Origin: Certhia americana
Lineage: Eukaryota > Chordata > Aves > Passeriformes > Certhiidae
Assembly (NCBI GenBank): GCA_018697195.1
Contig: CM031858.1
Location: 88,503,277-88,567,276 of the forward strand
DNA: 64,000 nt
Direction of reading: 5' to 3'
Shown: one piece after another, positions 39,437 through 51,477 of the stretch
Layout of the letters: each line of letters opens with the position of its first letter
Position numbering within the stretch: position 1 is the stretch's first letter
The notes under the pieces: generated by a model
Told to the model about the DNA's origin: nothing
The model's input: the letters and a program-made list of their open reading frames with translations, nothing else
The model's database searches: none
Program-made: the position numbers and the translations under genes

Positions 39437-39545
39437 TGTTGTGATTTAATCCCAGATGTCAACTAAGCCCCACCCAGCCACTCACTCACTAGCCCCCAGT
39501 GGGATGGGGGAGAGAACTTAGAAGACAGAAAAAATCCCTCACTTC
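39437..39545 (-). mobile_element. Endogenous retrovirus LTR fragment, antisense
   Basis: About 110 bp begins TGTTGTGATTTAATCCC, the antisense 3' edge of a common avian ERV LTR. It goes on through 'cagccactcactcactag' and 'gtgggatgggggagagaact', which I know as part of the same LTR type. The match fades near 39545, so most of the LTR (its 5' part) is lost. No gag, pol or env sequence is seen nearby. Class (ERVL or ERVK) is uncertain from memory. It is a non-coding relic. Confidence 0.8.
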
Positions 39546-42500
39546 AAACCTCTGAAGGCCAATGCAGCATAGTGTATATATATGTGGATTTTTGAGCCAC
39601 AGAAACACTAAAAATGTGTAATTTTTGCTTTTAGTACAGCTAAAAGGTATGTTCTGGAGTTTTACAACCCGCAAGTATCCTTGCCTGCATCAGTCAAAAC
39701 CATACCTGCACAAACAAAAGCAGTAATGTTTTTCTGTTCCTTTGGAAGAACCGTGACTAACACTTAGGGGCTGGAGTTTTCTCTTTTTTTTTTTTTTGGG
39801 GGGGGGTCAGTTCACAAGAAAATGTGGCATCTTGAGAACGTATGTACCAGGCAGTGGGAAGTTAGCACCGGGCTCTCACTACATTAAATACAGCATGCCA
39901 CTGTTAATGTAAAATAAGACTTTTCTATCAATAGCATGTCTTGGTGAACCTAGTGACTGAGAGTTTTGGTTCATAAATGTTGTTGTACGAAAAATCCCTC
40001 CATGTTCTATGGTCTGGTCCCATATCAGCTTTTAATTTTAAAACCATACTTTTAGAAATGCTTCTTAAACAACAGTCTGCTGAACAGAAATAGATTCACA
40101 TTGCTTTGCTAGAAGGAAGAAAAATGTTGATACCTCTGCTTCATTGTAGAACCTAGAACCACCTTTTGCTCTTAGAACTGGAAATGTAAATCCCTTTCAG
40201 CTACTAAGGATGCCTTTGTTTCGTGTTTGTACAGGATCAAATATTGTGGGGTCTGGGCCTGTGATTAGGATGTCTAAATGCTGTGGTGTATAACCAAAAA
40301 TGGTTATGAGTGGAAATTTCCAAACTGGCTGTAACTTAGCCTCATTCCTAGTGGCTTGGCGCATTGAAAGTGTTCATCCTGTGATTCTGAAGACTAAACG
40401 TGTGGTTCGTGTATTGTTTAGGTCACAACAGTGAGTGCCAATCAGCAGATCTAAAGCAAAGGAGACCTTGTCTGAGAGCAGACTTCCAGCTCATTTAGTC
40501 CAAACAGGCAGTCTAGGGCTTCTCAAACTATCCACTGCCAGTTTTCTTCCCCTGAGGGAATGAGAGGCCTCAACAAAGTAAGAATTTATATATTTAGTTT
40601 TCTAAAAATATATAAGTTCCATCCATTCTGCAGCATCTTTGCCTTTTGAATAAGCAGCTTGGGATATGAGAGAAAGTGTTAAAATCTATTACATTTCTCC
40701 TATAAGACCTTGAAAGAAGACATAATGAGAAACAAGCAGCTCCATTTCAACCTTAGTTAAGACAGCAATTCTTACCAAGTTTGTGGACAGGTTGTGTTTG
40801 GAAATAAAGGGATGGGTATTTTTGGTTTCTTTTGGTTTTGTTTTTTTTAAACAGGTGCTATATAGTATACTTCAGGGCCTCAAAAAAATGCTCACATTTC
40901 TATTTTTGTTCCTATTTTGAAGAACCAAGAAAACAATTGCAATCTTTTTCTCAATTCCCTTCTGGCATTATAATGATAAATATCCTGGGCAACTTCTGAG
41001 ATAAATGTAACAAGTGTAAGCACATAGCTATTAAATCTTCTAAGACTCTGAAATAACTGTTCCTGTCTGGCCATTTGCAGCCTTGCAATAAAGCATGTTT
41101 TAACTACAAAATCTATCAAAGGTATAGAAAAGTTCTCACATTCTATTTTCCCTGTTAAGCCTCAATGTACAAAATAACATCAATGTCGACTGTAACTCTA
41201 GATTCATATATACACAACTAGGAGTGTGATAGATTTTTTTTTTCTGGTTTCAGCCTAGGACTCTATTGATACAATATTTGCTGTTCCATACTAATTTTGA
41301 TACTTGTCTAGGATGAGATCTAGAGCACAGGTGTCTTCAATCATGTTTTGTACATAGTATTATAAATGATTTGCTTTGGTTTAAGCATAGAATTTGTTCT
41401 GCATTGTACTGTTTAAAGTCTATTCTCTCTATAAGATCTGTTCTGCACTTGCATACAGCACATCTTTACCACAAGAACGCAGCAACTTGTTATTTCTAGC
41501 CCATTTCTCTGCATAATGCAGTGCATGTGATTATGACATTTTGGAGACAGGAAACAATCTAATGCTAGTTTGAGGCTCTTCTATTGGTGAGGTTTTTCCC
41601 TTCCATTAATTCTACTACAAAGATGATGTGATTTTCAAAGCAGTAAGATGAGGATGTAGATGAGGAACTTAGTCCTGCTTTATCTTCAAACACTGTGTAC
41701 CCATCAGTGTCTTAAACATCATCTTAAAAAACATGGTCCACTAAAAATATGTCTCTAGCAAATTTGAAGGTCTCTGCTTATTTTTTTTGAATTGAAATCC
41801 CTAAGACATTGGGTTTTTCATCCTGCGTCTTCAGATCCACAGATGTTTTATTGCAATACTTCAGTTTTTTACGGCAAGCTGAACCAGTGTGTTCAATGCT
41901 ATCTCCCAGATTTTCTTGCTTTCCTGTTCCTTTCTGCCTTTATAATTGAAAAACAATACACTTGCTGAGTTTCTCCAAGGGAAACTTTTTTTTACTAATA
42001 ATCCCCATTTCAGGAAGCTTCAAGCTATATTCCCTTACTGTTTTGTAAAACAGTAATATGGGTATTACTGAAACCAAATAAAGTATTTTCCTGAATTGAA
42101 TTTCTCAAGTCAGTGTTCCATTAGTAAACTGAATAATTCCACACTACCTTTTGCCTTTTCCTTATGCACCTTTTAGGCCTGATTTTGTGTGGAGTGGAAT
42201 GTTGTTGTTCTCTAAGAAAGTAATTTTATTCTCTATTTACTTTATTGGATGAATTTATGGAGTCCTACCATTACACACTCTTCCCTCTTCTCCCCGGCAG
42301 TATCTGTATCTGCTCTAGCCAGATGCACAGCACAGCTGCCCCTGCAGAGATCTGAGCCATCTGCTCTGTGTCAGTTGGACATACCATCATTTCTTAAATA
42401 ATTAGGTGGTCTTAACAACAACTTTAAGATACAATGCTTGACATAAGCTGCAGGGAAAATAGGTTTCAGACTGTGATTTTTCACATAGAGTTTTGACTCC

Positions 42501-43394
42501 CTCATAGCCACAGCCATCAATTACTTCTCCATATTGAACTTGATATTTAACAGTCCAGTGAAAGAACAAGTGTGTGCTTCTCACGCAAGAACAAAAGTAA
42601 GAAAGAGTCTGGCTTTTACCCACTCACTTTCCTTCCTCATTCTTCTTAAAGGTCCTAGCCCTAGAGTAACAGCCTGATATCTGCCTTCAGCTGTGAGTTG
42701 AACAAGGCCTGGGTTGGGGTTCAGTGGAATTACAAATCACAATAGCGATTTATCTTGCTCTTCTTACCCCGTTCTAGCTGGCATGTGGTGTCAGGTATTT
42801 CACAGACCTACAACAACAGCCTCACAGATGAGCAGAGTATTTGTTTCCGTGTCAAACAGGGAGAAAAACATTGGTTTCTAAGCACTGCGATGTTGCAATT
42901 TCCAGAAAAGTAATTTTAAACCCTTTCAGGGAGTATAACAATGTATTAGTACAAACTTCTTGACAAATTGTAGCTTGGGTGCTTGCAGAATAGAAGACAA
43001 AACAACACTAGATTATAAAGAATAAAATAGTGCTGATGCAGAAGTATTTTTCTGTTGTTAGAAATAAATTATTTGGAAACATTTCTGGAATAGAATATAT
43101 CAATCTTGATTTTACTCACGTGGTGTTGTGGGTCCATGGATTAAACATAGAATATTCCCTCTTTTTTATTCCTGAACTGAGCAATGAAAGAGTCTCAATG
43201 TGGTCTGAATTTTGGCACTCATTGGAGGTAACCCCTACGACTTGCTTCTAACTTTGATTAGAAGTTGTGTTCTTAGTCGTCTTATTTTCTCTAAGTACAG
43301 CCCTAAGACCTGAATAAAATCTCTAGGTCTGACTCAGGATATTGTTTAAAGTAATTCAGCAAACAAACACCAATTCTAGTTCGATCACTGCTTA
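39546..43394. other. Unique non-coding sequence
   Basis: No gene is seen. An uncommon T14-G9 homopolymer junction is at 39784-39806. Small frames (for example minus 40892-41119 and 42402-42623) have no recognisable domain. Composition is AT-rich. Confidence 0.5.
39784..39806. repeat. T14-G9 homopolymer junction
   Basis: Fourteen T residues (39784-39797) run straight into nine G residues (39798-39806). The lengths may be unreliable in a sequence assembly. Confidence 0.9.
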
Positions 43395-44270
43395 CATAGA
43401 GCCTCACGGAAGAGTTGAGGATGGAAGAAACCTCTTGAGGTCTTTTGATCTAATCCCCCTGCTCAAGCAAAGCATGTAAGAGCAGGTTGCTCACACCTTA
43501 AACACCTTAAGAGCAGGTTGCACACACACTGCCTGCTACACCAGCAGGTACACTGCTGGCTTGTGGTCAGCTCGTGGTTCCCCACACCCCCTAGGTTGTT
43601 CTCTGCCAAGCTGCTTTCCAGATACTTTGTCTCCAGCATGTACTGTGCTTGAGGTTATTCCTCTGCAGGTGCAGGATTTTATACCTGCCTTACTGAGGTT
43701 AATTAGATTCTTCTCTGGCCAGGTCCTTCTGAATGGCAGCACATTCCTGCTGAATAGCACAGACTAATATCTTCTGGTGTATCAGACTCCTCCCAGTTTT
43801 GTACTGTTTGCAGACTTCCTGAGATTACACTGAGTTTTGTTATCCGGCTTATTATGAAGATGTTGACTGTATTGGCTCCAGGATAAACCTGTGGGGTACA
43901 TTACTAGTGACATTCCTCCTGCTGGGCTTTGTGCCACTCATCATAACTCTCTGGAATTGGCAGATCCAGCAGTTTATAGTTTCCCGTCTATCCCACTCCT
44001 TGCTTACCTAACTCATACCTTGTCGACCTATAGGAGACTGTGTCAAAAGCCTTACTAAGTCAAGGTAAACAACATCCACTGCTCAAACAAAATTCACCAA
44101 ACTGGCCACATCACAGAAGGTGATGAGATTCTTAGCATAATTTTCTCTTCATAAATATAGGCTGACTAAATTGGTGCCCTTTGTCTGTTTTAAGTGGTTT
44201 TCAAGATAAATTGCTCTGTCACCTTCCCAGGGACTAAGGTGAAGCTGACCAGCCTGAGCCCAAGTCCACT
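43395..44270 (-). mobile_element. CR1 LINE, antisense, with internal deletion
   Basis: Read on the plus strand, the 3' tail is at 43395-43475 ('taatccccctgctcaagcaa'). After a short local duplication the sequence jumps to 'gctggcttgtggtcagctcg' at 43555, which belongs to the C-terminal half of ORF2. It then runs on to 'ggtgcaggattttatacctg', 'ccaggtccttctgaatggca' and 'gactgtgtcaaaagccttac'. The last, read on the minus strand, gives AVDVVYLD, the reverse-transcriptase motif A with its catalytic aspartate, but the following residues are decayed. Most of the 3'UTR and the ORF2 C-terminus (I estimate about 500 bp against the usual element) are missing between the two parts. Stops and indels are many. 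The match fades near 44270. Confidence 0.9.
43477..43530. repeat. 31-bp direct duplication inside CR1
   Basis: TAAGAGCAGGTTGC at 43477-43490 recurs at 43508-43521, a period of 31 bp, and both are followed by a CACAC-rich stretch. It sits exactly where the internal deletion of the CR1 begins. Confidence 0.88.
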
Positions 44271-45683
44271 CCTAAGTGTGTTAGGTATTTCCTCCTCAAT
44301 GCAAAGCACAGATCACACCAAGTGTTTTGGCATAAGAATAGTAATAACCATTAAGTATTTAGGTGTAGTGACTCATGTTTTTCTAGCTACGTGATTCTGC
44401 TCTGAGACAGAGCACTGTGGACTAACTGAGTTTGGCAGCAGGTAGGCACTCCACCAAAGGGAATTATGGTTGTTCCTAGCATTTGCCAACATATATGAGA
44501 AGCAGGTAGGTTGCATCAGTGATGAAAAGTGCCATTCCTGTCTTCATTATGACATGTTCCTCTTCCAAGAGAAAAAAAAAAAACAGTAACAGGTAGTTCT
44601 TACACTTTGGCCCTATGTGTTGTTACCTCTAAGCGTGCAGGTTATCCCTGCTGTGGAGATGGCAATGGGTCAGTGGGGTTTCTTTGTTTCCTCTTTGTTC
44701 CTGGCTCTCACATCTCAGTCTTGAATGTTTTCCGCAACTGTAATTGGTAAGTTGATGTACTTGAAAAATCTTCCCTTCAAGTGAAGCATTGTGCTTCATT
44801 GTAATTCATTTCTAGCCCATTGCAGCTGTTCCTTGTCCTAAAAAAATGAAATTTAGTAGTCTTCTGGTGAATTGTGCTCCTTATACAATGAGGGGCAGAG
44901 GGGGTGGGGAGAAGATTTTTAAAAGCAGCTATTTCATCTGTGCTCACAGTTTTACCACAGCAGCATGCTGTAACATAAAATTTAAGAGGACAGTAAACAA
45001 TTTGGCAGTAACTAAGCAATTTAAACAAAAGCTTCTCCTCAGTATTTGATGATTGGAGGGAGAGGAAGAAAATCAGGATTCTATTGTTTAATGTGTTGCC
45101 ACAGTTGCTCCATTTCTAAACAGTTGTGTTTAAGAAGGATGGTAACTTTTGCATTAAAACAGCAGGCTTTTTCTCAGATTATTGTCAATTTTTTTTTTTT
45201 TAAATTGATTGTTGACACATTGCCACTAATGAGTTCTGTATCCTGCAACAAATGTAAAAATTGTGTGTCTGCATTGGAGAATTTACAACTGAGTTGGTTA
45301 TGCCCCACTTTTTAACAATTAGCATCTGAAAGATCTATGATCTGCATGCAACTAATGAAGGTACTGCTTAATATAATTTTTCTCTTCCAGGTCTTTATGT
45401 GCTCTTTGCCTGACCTAAAAATATTTTACAGTATCCAGTCTATGACAAAACTTGCTTGCCTTAGGAGAATACCGCTAGTAAAATGATGTGGCTTATTTTA
45501 TGCAAAGAAAACCCTCCTGCATGTTAATTATTAGACACATGATTGTTTTGTTTGTTTGTACTACGTGGTCAAGACTTTATTGGATAATGCTATAATCATT
45601 TAACAGATGGATGGTAGATTTACAAATTTGATGGATCTGAATTCATCCATTTGCATGTCCTCCTGCAGTGATTAATTACTAGT

Positions 45684-45735
45684 TGATCTTTAACCATATT
45701 TGAGTTAAAGATCAGTTTAACTTAAAGATCAGTTT
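45684..45735. repeat. Inverted repeat plus overlapping 17-bp direct duplication
   Basis: TGATCTTTAAC at 45684-45694 pairs exactly with GTTAAAGATCA at 45704-45714 across a 9-nt loop. The right arm is then repeated in tandem: TTAAAGATCAGTTT at 45705-45718 recurs at 45722-45735, a period of 17 bp. Confidence 0.92.
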
Positions 45736-46350
45736 CATATTCTGATTATAATTCAATCAGTTGGGTAATTTTTCTATTAGAAGTGAATTCCTACCAATAA
45801 AAGATTTGAATGTTGACATAATAGACCATATTTGCTTTTGTAATTTGGATAGAAAGACTAGTAAACATCATGGACTAAAGTAAGTATCACTGGTTTTAGA
45901 AACAGCCATACAAACTCTTCCCAGTGAAACTGAAAATTCAGTGATGTTTGACTCTGAGGATTCTGGTGTGGCCCTTACCTACTGTTTCACAAGTCCAGCA
46001 AGCACACGTTGGTGTACATGTGTAGGGATTTGAGTCAGCATCTGCTAGAGCAGGGCTGAACATGGAGACAGCACCAGGACAGAAGTGATGAGGGGGTCAG
46101 TCAGGGTAGGCACTGCAGCAGCACCACATCCAGCCAGTGACTATGCACAGACCTCACAGTATCCTACAAGCATGCCAGGCCTTCATCTTCTCCACCCTGG
46201 GAGCACCATGGGCCCTCTGCAGAAGGACCAGTCAGTGATATGGGTCAGGTTCAGAGCCATTAATTTCAATTGGCTTTTTCAACTCTAAATTTTGAGAGCA
46301 AGTTTGCTGCCAAGTTGCTCAGGAAAGTAGTTAATGCTTTTACTTTATTT

Positions 46351-46393
46351 CATATATGTATGCGCACGCGCACACACACACACATATGTATGC
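46351..46393. repeat. 43-nt perfect pyrimidine-purine alternation with (CA)n core
   Basis: From 46351 to 46393 every base alternates pyrimidine and purine. It starts with TATATGTATGCGC, passes through GCGCACGCGC and eight or more CA units, and closes with ATATGTATGC. It is a microsatellite with a G/C-rich alternating core, a classical Z-DNA-prone sequence type. Confidence 0.95.
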
Positions 46394-46591
46394 TTTAAGT
46401 TGCATAACTTTTGTTGTCTCTAATGATTTTTGTTATATGATTGACAAAAGCAAAATTATGTATTTTTCAAGATGAGAGTAATTTCTTTTTTTTTTTAAAT
46501 ACCTTTAGTGCTGGAACTTGTTGGCCCTTAACATGTACCATTTATCGTCTTTGTACTTCTAGTTTGCACAAGATGATACAAGTGTGGGATT

Positions 46592-46890
46592 TGTCATGGG
46601 TCAACAGCCAATTGCACATTCTCCACTCCTGCAGAATGGGGAGAAAATAGAAGGAAGGCAAGAAGATTCATGGATAGCAATAATGGCAGTTTAATAGGGA
46701 AAGTAAAAATTGTGTCTACAACCATAACAAGAGGAGATGTTAATCCACTCTTTCCATTGCTGGGCACGTGTCCATCCACTTCATGTGAAGCAGAGTCTCA
46801 GCATGTATAATATCTGATCGGGAGGAAAATCACCACAACTATGAATGTATGTGTGTCCCCTTCCTCCTCCTTTCTATGTGCTTCTGTTGC
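46592..46890 (-). mobile_element. Endogenous retrovirus LTR, antisense, partial
   Basis: The edge at 46592 reads TGTCATGGGTCAACAGCC, a diverged form of the antisense 3' edge of the same kind of avian LTR as at 39437. Then come 'gaatggggagaaaatagaag', 'ggcagtttaatagggaaagt', 'gctgggcacgtgtccatcca' and 'gtgtccccttcctcctcctt', in the order known for that LTR. The match is lost near 46890, so the 5' part of the LTR is missing or too diverged. The short frames inside are not genes. No internal retroviral genes are seen next to it, so it is probably a decayed solo LTR. Confidence 0.75.
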
Positions 46891-49800
46891 TGAAGTCTTT
46901 AAGGTACACACTGAATTCCTTCATCTTTCTGTGTTTTCTACCAAGTGTACCTGTGTTGACAGAAGGCAATCCTAGGAATGGGCTTGGCTTTTCCCAGGAG
47001 AGGAGAAAACCATGCTGCTTTATTGAGCTATTTCCATATATGCACTCTGAGCTCTTTGTGTTCCCACAGTATAAAAGTACTTTGTTTGTGTTGCTGTTTG
47101 GATATCTCCTCCAGTAGTCTGAAGTTTTACACTTTAACAGCAATTTGTGAGTTGAATTTGAAGAGACAAAGTAATAATAGTACTTTTTTCTGGCACCTGT
47201 TTCTGAAAGAAACGTAGCAGCGGTCTAGGAAGGCAGTTGTCATTTGACAAGGCTTTGAAGTTCCCAACCCAGAACAAAAGTTAGGAGGAATTGGGGTCCC
47301 ACCAAAAGATGTTTAAATATACCTGTCTTGTCCTCACTTATAATTTTTTACAAAGCAGTTTTCATGAATGCAAACAAGATTATTTGAAGGAAGGCTGTAC
47401 AAAGGACACTTCTTTCCAAGAATGGTTCAGCATCTAATGGGGATGGAAAATACTGGTGTTCCCTTTCAGCAGCTTGGTAATGCTTCTGCATTGAGAATAC
47501 CTATCCAGAGAATCAGGCAAAATGTAGTTTCAAGTAAAATACACCAGCTGCAGATAGATGTTGTGTTTTGGATGAGAATTGCTTCAATGTACTACTCTGT
47601 TCGTCTTGCACTAATCTTCCAGTTACTCTGAACGGACTTAGGGAGCACTACAGAGATTGCCAGTAGGCTTAGCTTTTGACAGTCTGCAAGTTGGGGCTTT
47701 TCCCTGAGGCCCATGGAAGCAGCTTACTACAAGTAGATGAGCTCTTGGAGCAGGATTCAAGTTTTCCCTGTGAAACACTCCAACCTGAGTCCTCAGAGGA
47801 GTGAAGGGTGCTGCACTGACAATTCTTAATTTCTGTGTGATGATAATGCACTTGCTGCTGTATGCCTTGGATGCTAATTGCATGACTATGTGACTCACTT
47901 GAACTAGCTAATCACAGTAAATCCAGAACTAATGGTGATTATGCTTTGGATGGGTCTGATACCACTTAGGGAGGGTACGTCATGTTAAAATAGACCTACA
48001 GAATTGCTTTAACCAAGTCCTGAAGGCAGGAGGCCTAGAGAAGAGAGGATGTGTAAGGATTGAAAGAAGGGTTTTTCCAGACATGAGGCTGAAGGGTAAG
48101 GGTACAGATCTAGAGGCTGAAGGTAAATCCTTTGAAAGGCTTTGTAGACTGAAGGCCTGGCTGAGCATGCAGTAGTTGGGGATAAGGCGGCTGTGATTTG
48201 CCAGGGCACATGGAGCTGCTTGAAGGGAAGGAGGGAAGGTGCTTGCTAACCTGTAGGAAAGGTTACTTAGTGTTCCTTTGTGTTAGTTCAAATGCAAGGA
48301 TGAGGCGATTTTAAGAAAATACAGTTTTGCAACCACTCTGAACAAATGAACAAATCTGTACAACATCTTGCTTGAAAAGGCTTTTTTTTGGCCTGAGTGT
48401 GGAGCGCCATGCTGGGTGCCTGTAATGTGATCACTGCAGCTCTGTCCCCAGGGCCAACACACTGGTGGCATGACACACCTACTGTGCATGACAGGAAAAC
48501 CCTGTAAGGAAACTCAAGACAGAGAGAATTACAATAGCTTGTCTTTGTGGCTGCAAGGGCATGTGTTTTGCTGTTGCGAGGCTGTACAGGGATAAATAAA
48601 GTGACAACCTGTTCCAACTATGCAGCTGCATGAACTCTCTTCATGCTGCATCTGATGCCATGCCTTTTTGGTGGAATGACCAAGGTCAGAAGCATTGTAA
48701 GGGTTCCTGAAGTGCCATGTGGCTTTCATACGTCCTGAGTGGCAGGCACGGTGTTTCCTGTTGCATTTCCAGGGGCAGAGTGTCCCACCACTGAGGAGAG
48801 CTTCCTCTTGTTATGCAGATGTCTTTTAGGCCAAACAAGACAGTGGAAGTGGATCCAAGTTAAGCAACAAGTTCAGAAAAAAAGGAATATTGCATTTTTA
48901 TACTGATTGTATGGAAGATAATCTGGAAATGAACTTGTGTACAGGCTTTCCATGATTCTAAAAAATACTAGTTCTAATGGGAGGTGGGTGTGTTTCTCTA
49001 GTGCCATAAATTCTCATTTTGTGGAAGGAAGTGTCACAGGCATCACACAAAACAATAAGCTTCAAAATAAGATCCCTAGTAACTGTGGTAGCCAGGTTTC
49101 TTTTTCTATGTATTTATTTTGAATCTGATATTCAGGAAAAAATAGTCTATATATGGAAAGAATCAATTTTCAGCTTGAAATTTCTGCTGAAATGGAAGAA
49201 ATACTGAGAGTTTTCATTGGTGATTTCTTTTTCTCCATCCAGCTCTGTGACTTTTCCTTGCCCAAGCAGCGTGTCCATAGCACATCATAAGCAGGTGATT
49301 ATTGCCGAGAGTTACGGACTGCTCAGTTTAGCCCAAAGGGATGAATGTTGCTGTAGAATTTCTCCCTTTCACTGTAAGGATGTGTAAGGCAGTTATCATT
49401 AACTTTGATTAACTTTGCTTTTTCTGTAATACTCTGACACTTCCACCTGTCTGACTGCTGTTGAGAAGAAAGCTGAACATATTTTTCCTGATCACTGCCA
49501 TGCTGAATCTGACTGACAGTATAAGGCCTTTTGCAGGTCATTAAGAGCTTTCATTTCTTTCCCAGCCCTCAATTTTTCAAGTTTCATGATTATTTGTACA
49601 TCTTGTTAGTACAATCTCTGTTCCAGCATTTCTCATACATGATAAGAAGGAGCAGGAGAAATTAAGCCAAGTCTGAAACAGTATAATGAGTGGTTTTCTT
49701 CATTGGTACAAATTTTGGTTTTTTAGTTTCCTGATATTCTGTGAGGGGTAGGAGATCCTCAGGGCCCTTAGAACCTCACCTCAAATACATGTAAACTGTT

Positions 49801-50567
49801 CACTGTTCAGAGAGTTTGCTATTAAAACAAGTCCATTTCATTCCCACTGTGGGTGGGATTTGAGGAAGAAGGATTTCATCAGCAAAGCACTCCAGGGAGC
49901 AAGCAGACAGCACTGAGGTCGAATATTGGTATCTGAAGAAAAGAGAAATCATTCAATGCAGACACAATTACCTATTTTTCTCCCATATACAACACAATGC
50001 ATGGCCAAATGGTACTAACCTGTTAATGTAGAATGATTTTTGCAGTTATGTACCTTGTACTGTCATTGCTATTTAAAGCTTGTATGTGCCTGTGATATAC
50101 AGAAGAGTTAAAGCTTTTGTATGAAGATGAATTTTATAACTTGCTTTCCTCTTGATATTGGTCATACTAATTATCCTTCAGTTCCCCAGGGCAGTTTGAA
50201 AGAACTAAAGGGCATAAGAGGGTTCAGCTTTAATTATGCAAAAACTATTTCTCATTGAATGATGATCTGATGCTTAAATAATTGTAGATTAGGGATTGAA
50301 TAGGAGAATATGCCTTACTTTGTTGTATTGCAACTGTAACTGGTGGTCTGGGACTGAGGTTTTGTCCAGGTTAGGGAGGATAAGTAGATATGTGGACATT
50401 TCAGCACTCCAAAAGTCACTTGGTAAGGACAGAATAGGAAGTGAGCATAGGAAAAGTACTATATCTCTGTAAAGCCACAAACACTACCCTTTACTCTCTT
50501 CTCAGACTTAAAACTTGGTTTAACCACCAACAGATGGAAATTGGTTTGCTCAGTTTTGCCTCTAACT
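46891..50567. other. Unique non-coding sequence
   Basis: No gene or repeat family is recognised. Frames up to 109 codons (minus 48288-48617) lie in slightly GC-richer DNA near 47640-48720 and have no recognised domain or splice context. Confidence 0.5.
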
Positions 50568-50982
50568 TGCCTTGTGGTTTAAGAGTGATACTGCCTGATA
50601 TAGTTCTCCCACTGACTCTCCAAACCACTCTCTCCCCTGTGGCAGAACAGAAAGGAGAATTGAAGGCACAAAAGGTTAAGACCACCATTGTTGAGATAAG
50701 AACAATTTACTGGAAACAGCAATGAGAAAAGACAATAAACAGCAACAATACTAATGACAGAGGATGCAAGAAAGAGGTTCAAACAGAAATCCCCAACAGA
50801 CAACACCTGACCACTCCTTCTGCCACACAACACCCACCCAGAAGGAAACCTTCTCCCTGGAGGAGATTCCCTTCCTACTGCCCCAGACAAGGATGTGAGG
50901 TGATGGAGAATAACCTCTGTCCTAACCTTGCCCCCTCTTGGCTACTGTAAAAATTAATTCTGTCCTGGCTGGAACCAGGACA
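50568..50982 (-). mobile_element. Endogenous retrovirus solo LTR, antisense, near full length
   Basis: About 415 bp bounded by TG...CA. The right edge in antisense reads 'ctgtcctggctggaaccagg' then ACA, which on the minus strand gives the start TGTCCTGGTTCCAGC, a hallmark 5' edge of avian ERV LTRs. The left edge gives the 3' end, with CTTAAACCACAAGGCA on the minus strand. Inside, on the minus strand, is 'cagtaaattgttcttatctc' at about 50714-50695, typical of the poly-A/U5 side. No internal genes flank it, so it is a solo LTR formed by recombination between two LTRs. I see no convincing target-site duplication. The frames inside are chance. Confidence 0.85.
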
Positions 50983-51435
50983 GTTGTTTCTTAAGTTCCT
51001 CTGCAGAAACGCCAGTATCAAGCTTATTGTTATCAGTATAAAAATCCACTTTCATGGCTGCTTCATAATTCCCTGCTCTTGCAAATCTTCAGTTTCATTC
51101 ACTTCTGTGAACAAATATTAAATATGCAATTATGGCATTGTGGACTTTGTAGACCTGTGATTCCATCTTCACCTCTGAACTTCAAGAATTTAACTTTCTG
51201 TGATACTATAATTTTAAAGAAATGGAATACCCTGATCAGTGCTTGGAGGAAAGGGAAAGAGAAGATATATTGCTTATATTTGCCTTGATAGATGCAAAAT
51301 TCACTTCAGAAGTCTGAATATTTGCTGAATAACTTGTGTGTTACCTCTAAAGCCAGACTGAATATATCTCAGTTTTGGCTCAGAAAAATTCCAGGATACT
51401 CCTATTTGTGGAAGTGTGGAGGGAGGGTTTCTTGA

Positions 51436-51477
51436 TTTTTTTTTTTTTTTTTTTGTTGTTGTTTGTTTGTTTGTTTT
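51436..51477. repeat. T19 tract followed by GTT/GTTT run
   Basis: Nineteen T residues, then GTTGTTGTTT and several GTTT units. It gives a poly-Lys/Thr run in a spurious minus-strand frame (51301-51525). Confidence 0.95.

Larger units (their letters stand above)
44271..46591. other. Unique non-coding sequence with simple repeats
   Basis: No gene is recognised. A GC-richer stretch at about 45960-46260 holds a 67-codon plus frame without a domain. Other contents are A12 near 44574, T13 near 45189, an inverted/direct repeat cluster at 45684-45735 and a (CA)n tract at 46351-46393. Confidence 0.5.

Noticed and set aside
50579..50890. 103-codon minus-strand frame with hydrophobic segment
   Set aside because: It lies almost entirely within the solo LTR, a non-coding region.
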